The position numbers and the translations under genes are program-made. Under the pieces are notes generated by a model that saw nothing but the letters and a program-made list of their open reading frames with translations, was not told the origin of the DNA and did no database searches. A stretch of DNA of 64,000 bases, from NCBI GenBank assembly GCA_037577475.1, contig CM075202.1, positions 10,112,501-10,176,500 of the forward strand, written 5' to 3'. How positions within the stretch are numbered: position 1 is the first letter of the stretch; each line of letters starts with the position of its first letter. Below, piece by piece: positions 44,630-64,000 of this stretch. The DNA is from Chaunax sp. Z400 (lineage: Eukaryota; Chordata; Actinopteri; Lophiiformes; Chaunacidae).

Positions 44630-47600
44630 GTGGGCAGCGCCAAACTATTGTGCACCTGTTCTAAGACAGAGGACATAATCAGGACCCTCCAAAAGCTGAA
44701 TACAGAAGTGGTTGACTGCTGAGGAAATTAAAGCAAGTTCTATGAGCCAACCAAACCAAATCCACAACAACTGAGTGCTGATTGTGAAAATATTTTGCAA
44801 GCAGTGCTCCAGTTGTGTGTGGGTGTGTGTGTGTTTGTATGTATGATGCTTCTGTTCTTGCTGTGTGTTATGTCTGAATTTGTGGAGAAATATCACTCAC
44901 CATATATTTTGCCTGTTTTTGCATTTTCTGATGGCCACATTCCTCGAACTTCAAGCCCACTGACTGAATGACTGTTCCACAGTGCCTCTCTTGCTGTGCT
45001 TCTCCACCCTCCTCTCTCTATGTCTCCTTGTCTCTCTCACCCAGAGTGAGACTTGGGTGAATAGTGAGATGCATTGTATCAGTGAGATGTTTAGTAATGA
45101 GACAGGCGCATACAGAGAGCAGTGCTGCTATCGAAAAGACTAATCGCAAATCTCTTTGTTAAGACGGTCAATCTGTGTACTTACATAGATTAATCAGAAG
45201 CCTCACGACAGGGACATAGAAGTTGATGTTCAGAAGGGACTCTAAGTGAATTTGTGAGTTTGTTTGATTGTGAAACTTTACTAAGAAGTTAGACTTGACT
45301 TTATTGTTGAAGCTTGACTGAGGAGAAGAGTATGTTCGTGTATATGATGTTTTTTTCTTGTGTATGCATCTGGGTGAGTCAAGTTTTTCATTTAGCCCAT
45401 CTACCAAAGAACTGGGAAATTGAATATCTAATTTTTTTAATTTAATTTATTGTGCTTATTGATAGACTTATTTTTCAAAAGTAAATAAATGTAACTAATT
45501 AAAAATAGATTTTCAGTCTGCAACCTGTACTTTTCCATGCATGTTTTTGTATTTGTTAGGAAGTTTTTTGCATCTATGAAAGGAGTAGTGTGTGTTTGAG
45601 TGTAGTGTCTGTGAGCTGCGGTGCACTTGTTTGCCTGCTATGCCCTTGCCTGCGCCCGATGTCCCAGCCTCTCAGAGGCTGGCACTGGACTGTCACACTC
45701 TTCTAGACCATCGCTTTGGCAAGGGTAAGTGAGGACACCATCTCCTCTGTTTTTATCGCTGGCTCCATCTCTCTTTCTGAATGAGAATATTTCATTAAAA
45801 ATGTTGCCCTCTTCCATATGATGGTATGATTCCATGACACCTGACAAAAAAATATGTGATGTTGAAAATGGGAATTACTATTTGGCGTGTGACTTGGTCT
45901 AAGCTGCCTCCTGTCCTGTAAAACCGATTCCTCTTATTCCATAGTTTGTAGAGAGCACTTGACTTGGCCAACATCAAAAGAAGCATAGTGGTGTGGTACT
46001 TGGTGTAGGCTGCTATTGAGCAGTGTTTATTTAAGGGAAATTACTTTCCCTACTTTTTTACTCTTTGTTTTATGTTTGCTAATTTATAAAAACATACATG
46101 AGCTTCTTCATGAGCTTATCCGATGCGTTCCATCGGATAAAAGAAAAGTTTGTCTTTCATCACAAAGAGATTTGTGTAGCTCCACAGGGAACATTACAGA
46201 TTATGCCAGCCATGCCAATCAGAATTTCTGGCATGTGACAGTGAGAAATACAAAGCTTGATTGTAAATGACTATGATGATTATTCAAGCAAAGTGGTATC
46301 ACACAAGACATCTGTTATTCAACACAATTTAAAAGAAATTACAGTAGTTGGAGGAGGAAGTGTCACAAATTTTCCTGCTTCAAGCTGCAGTAAAATAACA
46401 GTATTGTACAGTGTAAGAATAAGCCCAAAGATGAACAGCTATGATTGAATCTATTTGTAATAGTTTCCCAATATAGAACATTTTAACACTATTTTGATTA
46501 AATTGGACTAGTTCCAATGTAAATCAGTCTATTCCCGTGTTCAGTCAATGAAAGCTGAGCACTTTTGGTAACTGCAAAACCAAGCAATTACCAAATTAAT
46601 TGCAAGCCAAGGATCTTGGCTTTCCTTGTAAGCTGGCTCTATTTTAGATGTTTGCAAAACATATTTTTAAATGCTGATAGTCAGATATTGATAATGTTTG
46701 GAATAAACAGGAAAAATATAAACCAAAAAGGTTGAATAGGCTTACATTTTACATTTTATATATAGCACTTTTCATGCGTCACAAGGACACAGCAGCAGCC
46801 TCACGTTTATGCTTTTATTGTAATTTGTACAATTAGAGACATTATGTGAACTTTGGGTCTGTTTTTTTATGTTTATCAGAGTTATTGTTGTGTAGAAATG
46901 TTGATAAAAGGATGAACTGATATGAAATGTTAGGTCATGTGATGCATCAATATGCAGGTGAGAAGCTTTGCCACTGGAGAGGGGTGAGCCAGCTGCTTAA
47001 ATGATTTTGGAGAATAAGCCTGTAAGAGAATTAGTTACCATTGGGATCTTGAACATTTCACAGTTTTAATTTTCTGCAGCTTTTTAATAATAGTACCAGT
47101 AAAACATGTTTTTATAATCACACATTTTCTGCCATTTGCATGCATTAGCAAGTCACTAATTATGCGGTAAATGGCTGATTTGTTTGAGTTATCCACCAGG
47201 CAGCCATTAGGGAGAACAAAAGATTTACTTCCAACCCTGACAAAATGAAGAGGGGGAAATTATATTTTAATGCTAGGTTAGAAAATGAAAGGAAATGTGA
47301 TAGAAAGTTGCACAAGCATAGGAGTAAAAACTAGAGGTAAAGCAGTAAGCATGGGTGATTAATGACAGTGAGAAGGGAGAGAGTGATGCTGGCAGTGGGT
47401 GGAGAGAGGGAGAAAAGGCTATTGGCGTGGGTGGGAGGTCCTCTCCCTTTCAATCACTGTGGTGTACATTTCTCTCGTATTTTCTCATACTCCCCTCCTT
47501 TCTCTATTCCTTTCTCCGCAACTGAGAAAAATGGTGCGTGTATGTGTGCCTGCATGTGAAAGCTGCACAACCCCCTTTAGATGGAGCGCTGTTGTAGAAG

Positions 47601-47936
47601 ACAAACGGGAAAATCCAAGGTCATCACTGCACGCTTCTCTCTCTGACATTGCGTTTCAGCCCCCTTTGTGTGTGTGCGTGTGTGTGTATGCCGGCGCATG
47701 TGTGCATATCTGCACAGCAGGGAGAGTGTGTGTAATTCATTGCATCGAGCCAGGCTCTGCACCAATCACCGTGCACATTTTCGCTTCAAGCACACGTGCA
47801 GGCATTTATCCCAGAGTGTGTGTGTGAGTGTTTGTGTGCATTTTCAGTGCCTCTTGGCACAGCAGTGTGTCTGTGGCGACTGAAGCTGCATTGAGGAGAC
47901 AAAAGCGCCTGTAGAGAGACTCCAACGTCACGATCG

Positions 47937-62707
<14,771 letters not shown>

Positions 62708-64000
62708 GTGAGTGAGTCAGCCCCACTATTGTAACTCTTCTACGCAAGACGTCTATCCTCTTTTTCAGATGTATTGTTGACATATTGATCAAACCTGGCG
62801 GAAGGATACATCTTATTGCTATGTTGCAGCATTTTTATCTGTGCACTGATTGGCCTGAGGGGTTGCGACAAGGTCAATGCAAGGGTGAATAGCTGTTTCT
62901 GACTGGATGTGAGTGCATTATTTGCAAATGGTGCATTTAAATTGTACGTTACTGCATTTATATTGAGTTATGCTTTGCAAGGTTGCAATTTAATTACAGT
63001 TGTCATTCTTTTCAAGACAGATTTCCTGCTTTCTTGTAGCTTTGTCCCTCTTCTTTTATCTTTCATGATGTTCTCATTTTAGTTTGGATGTCTCTGAGCC
63101 TGATCATTTGCGATTCATGTTCTGTTTAGTTGTCAGTCTTCTAACTTCCATCCTCCAACTTCTTCCATCTGTCTCTTATTTGAATAACTTCATTTCTACA
63201 GTTTTTTTTCTTTCTTTTTTTTTTCAGCCACTATTCAGCATGCATCATTAACAGCAGTGTGCGATAAGACTTTTATTTTTTTGCATCCTTCAAAATGTGT
63301 TTATAAAATTCTTATATTATACAGGCTCAATAGGATATTAATTGTTGCCTACTAATGATATAAATGGCAAAAAGATATTATTTATTTACATAAAACTGAA
63401 GCATTCAAATAAGAACCAGGTCTTCTGTAATGTAGTTGGTGACATTGTTTGTTATGTCTTGCAGTCTGTCAGTCTGTAGCTTTTCTTGTGATGAAGCACT
63501 TTTCTGCTGAATGATTCAGCCAAAGTTTGCTGAGGGTGTTTTTGTGTTGGTACCTTGGCTGGTTTAGGCAAGGCAAACAGCCGACTCCTGAAATTTTTCG
63601 TATTGTCAGCGGTGGTTTGTTCGGAGATAGTGAAACAAGTTGGCCATGGAGCTGTCTTTAATGGCAACCCATCGTTTGAGCAAAATCTGCCTTTTCAAAC
63701 CCAAACCACCGCCATGCAAGCGAGGGTGATCCCCATTTTGCGATTCAGTCTAACGACGTGAATGGTGAGGCTGGTGGTGTCTCTCAGTTGTTTCCTGACC
63801 CTGTTTGTTCACTCAGTCACACCAACTTAACTTTGTGGTGCAGTGACCATGTACATCTTCCTAGTGCATGCTCAATGCACATGCACAGTAGTTTATCCTA
63901 CTAGATAAGAGGATGCAATGAATGCATGGACTTGCAAAGTAAGTAACACACTTGATGGTGTCTGCTACAGTAGCACATCCTTGAAACAACCTTCTAGATA
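62708..64000 (+). other. efr3b intron 7, open at the window edge
   Basis: After the GTGAGT donor at 62708 no further efr3b exon is recognised before the edge. The sequence is AT-rich without evident repeats. Confidence 0.6.

Noticed and set aside
47362..47883. Overlapping plus-strand open frames of 60-140 codons upstream of efr3b exon 1
   Set aside because: TG-rich low-complexity sequence with cysteine/valine-heavy translations. More likely 5' flank or UTR.

Overview
The window is nuclear DNA of a ray-finned fish, most likely a percomorph-type teleost. It has spliced vertebrate genes with GT-AG introns mostly of 80 bp to a few kb, AT-rich introns, long dinucleotide microsatellites, a tRNA-derived SINE and a decayed Tc1/mariner copy. 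Exons were assembled by eye from reading-frame continuity, splice sites and remembered family sequences. For parp1, lin9, mixl1 and the adenylate cyclase the joined exons give complete, in-frame coding sequences (1014, 546, 340 and about 1192 codons before the stop).

Layout. On the minus strand at the left edge are the first five coding exons of acbd3 (Golgi acyl-CoA-binding scaffold); its 3' exons lie outside. On the plus strand at 6067-7479 is mixl1 (Mix-type homeobox), preceded by a compact cluster of FoxH1-, T-box-, Smad- and TCF-like motifs. lin9 (MuvB/DREAM core) runs on the minus strand from 16197 down to 8563, tail to tail with mixl1. parp1 fills 26914-17606 on the minus strand with 23 exons. 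The order acbd3-mixl1-lin9-parp1 matches human 1q42. Inside parp1 intron 4, on the opposite strand, sits a complete intronless-coding adenosine-type GPCR with its own TATA-like box and polyA signal. Next is a 20-exon adenylate cyclase of the AC8 (Ca2+/calmodulin) type on the minus strand (38791-29418). After a 9 kb gene-poor gap comes the 5' part of efr3b (plus strand, seven coding exons, running off the right edge), with two possible first exons.

How the genes relate. They are mostly independent loci: Golgi scaffold, endoderm transcription factor, cell-cycle regulator, DNA-damage enzyme, adenosine receptor, cyclase, and plasma-membrane PI4KA anchor. A functional theme linking adenosine receptor, adenylate cyclase and EFR3 is possible but is inference only. 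The adcy8-like/efr3b pairing echoes the ADCY8/EFR3A pair on human chromosome 8 and suggests retained ancestral linkage.

The most notable observations are: (1) a self-contained adenosine-receptor-like gene nested antisense in parp1 intron 4, lacking the usual ECL2 glutamate; (2) a U12-type intron that splits the codon of the PARP1 catalytic Glu988; (3) a dense putative Nodal/T-box control module just upstream of mixl1; (4) phase-compatible alternative first exons of efr3b; (5) a repeat insertion 19 bp from the splice donor of the cyclase's first coding exon; (6) a 24-codon orphan ORF at 40217-40291.
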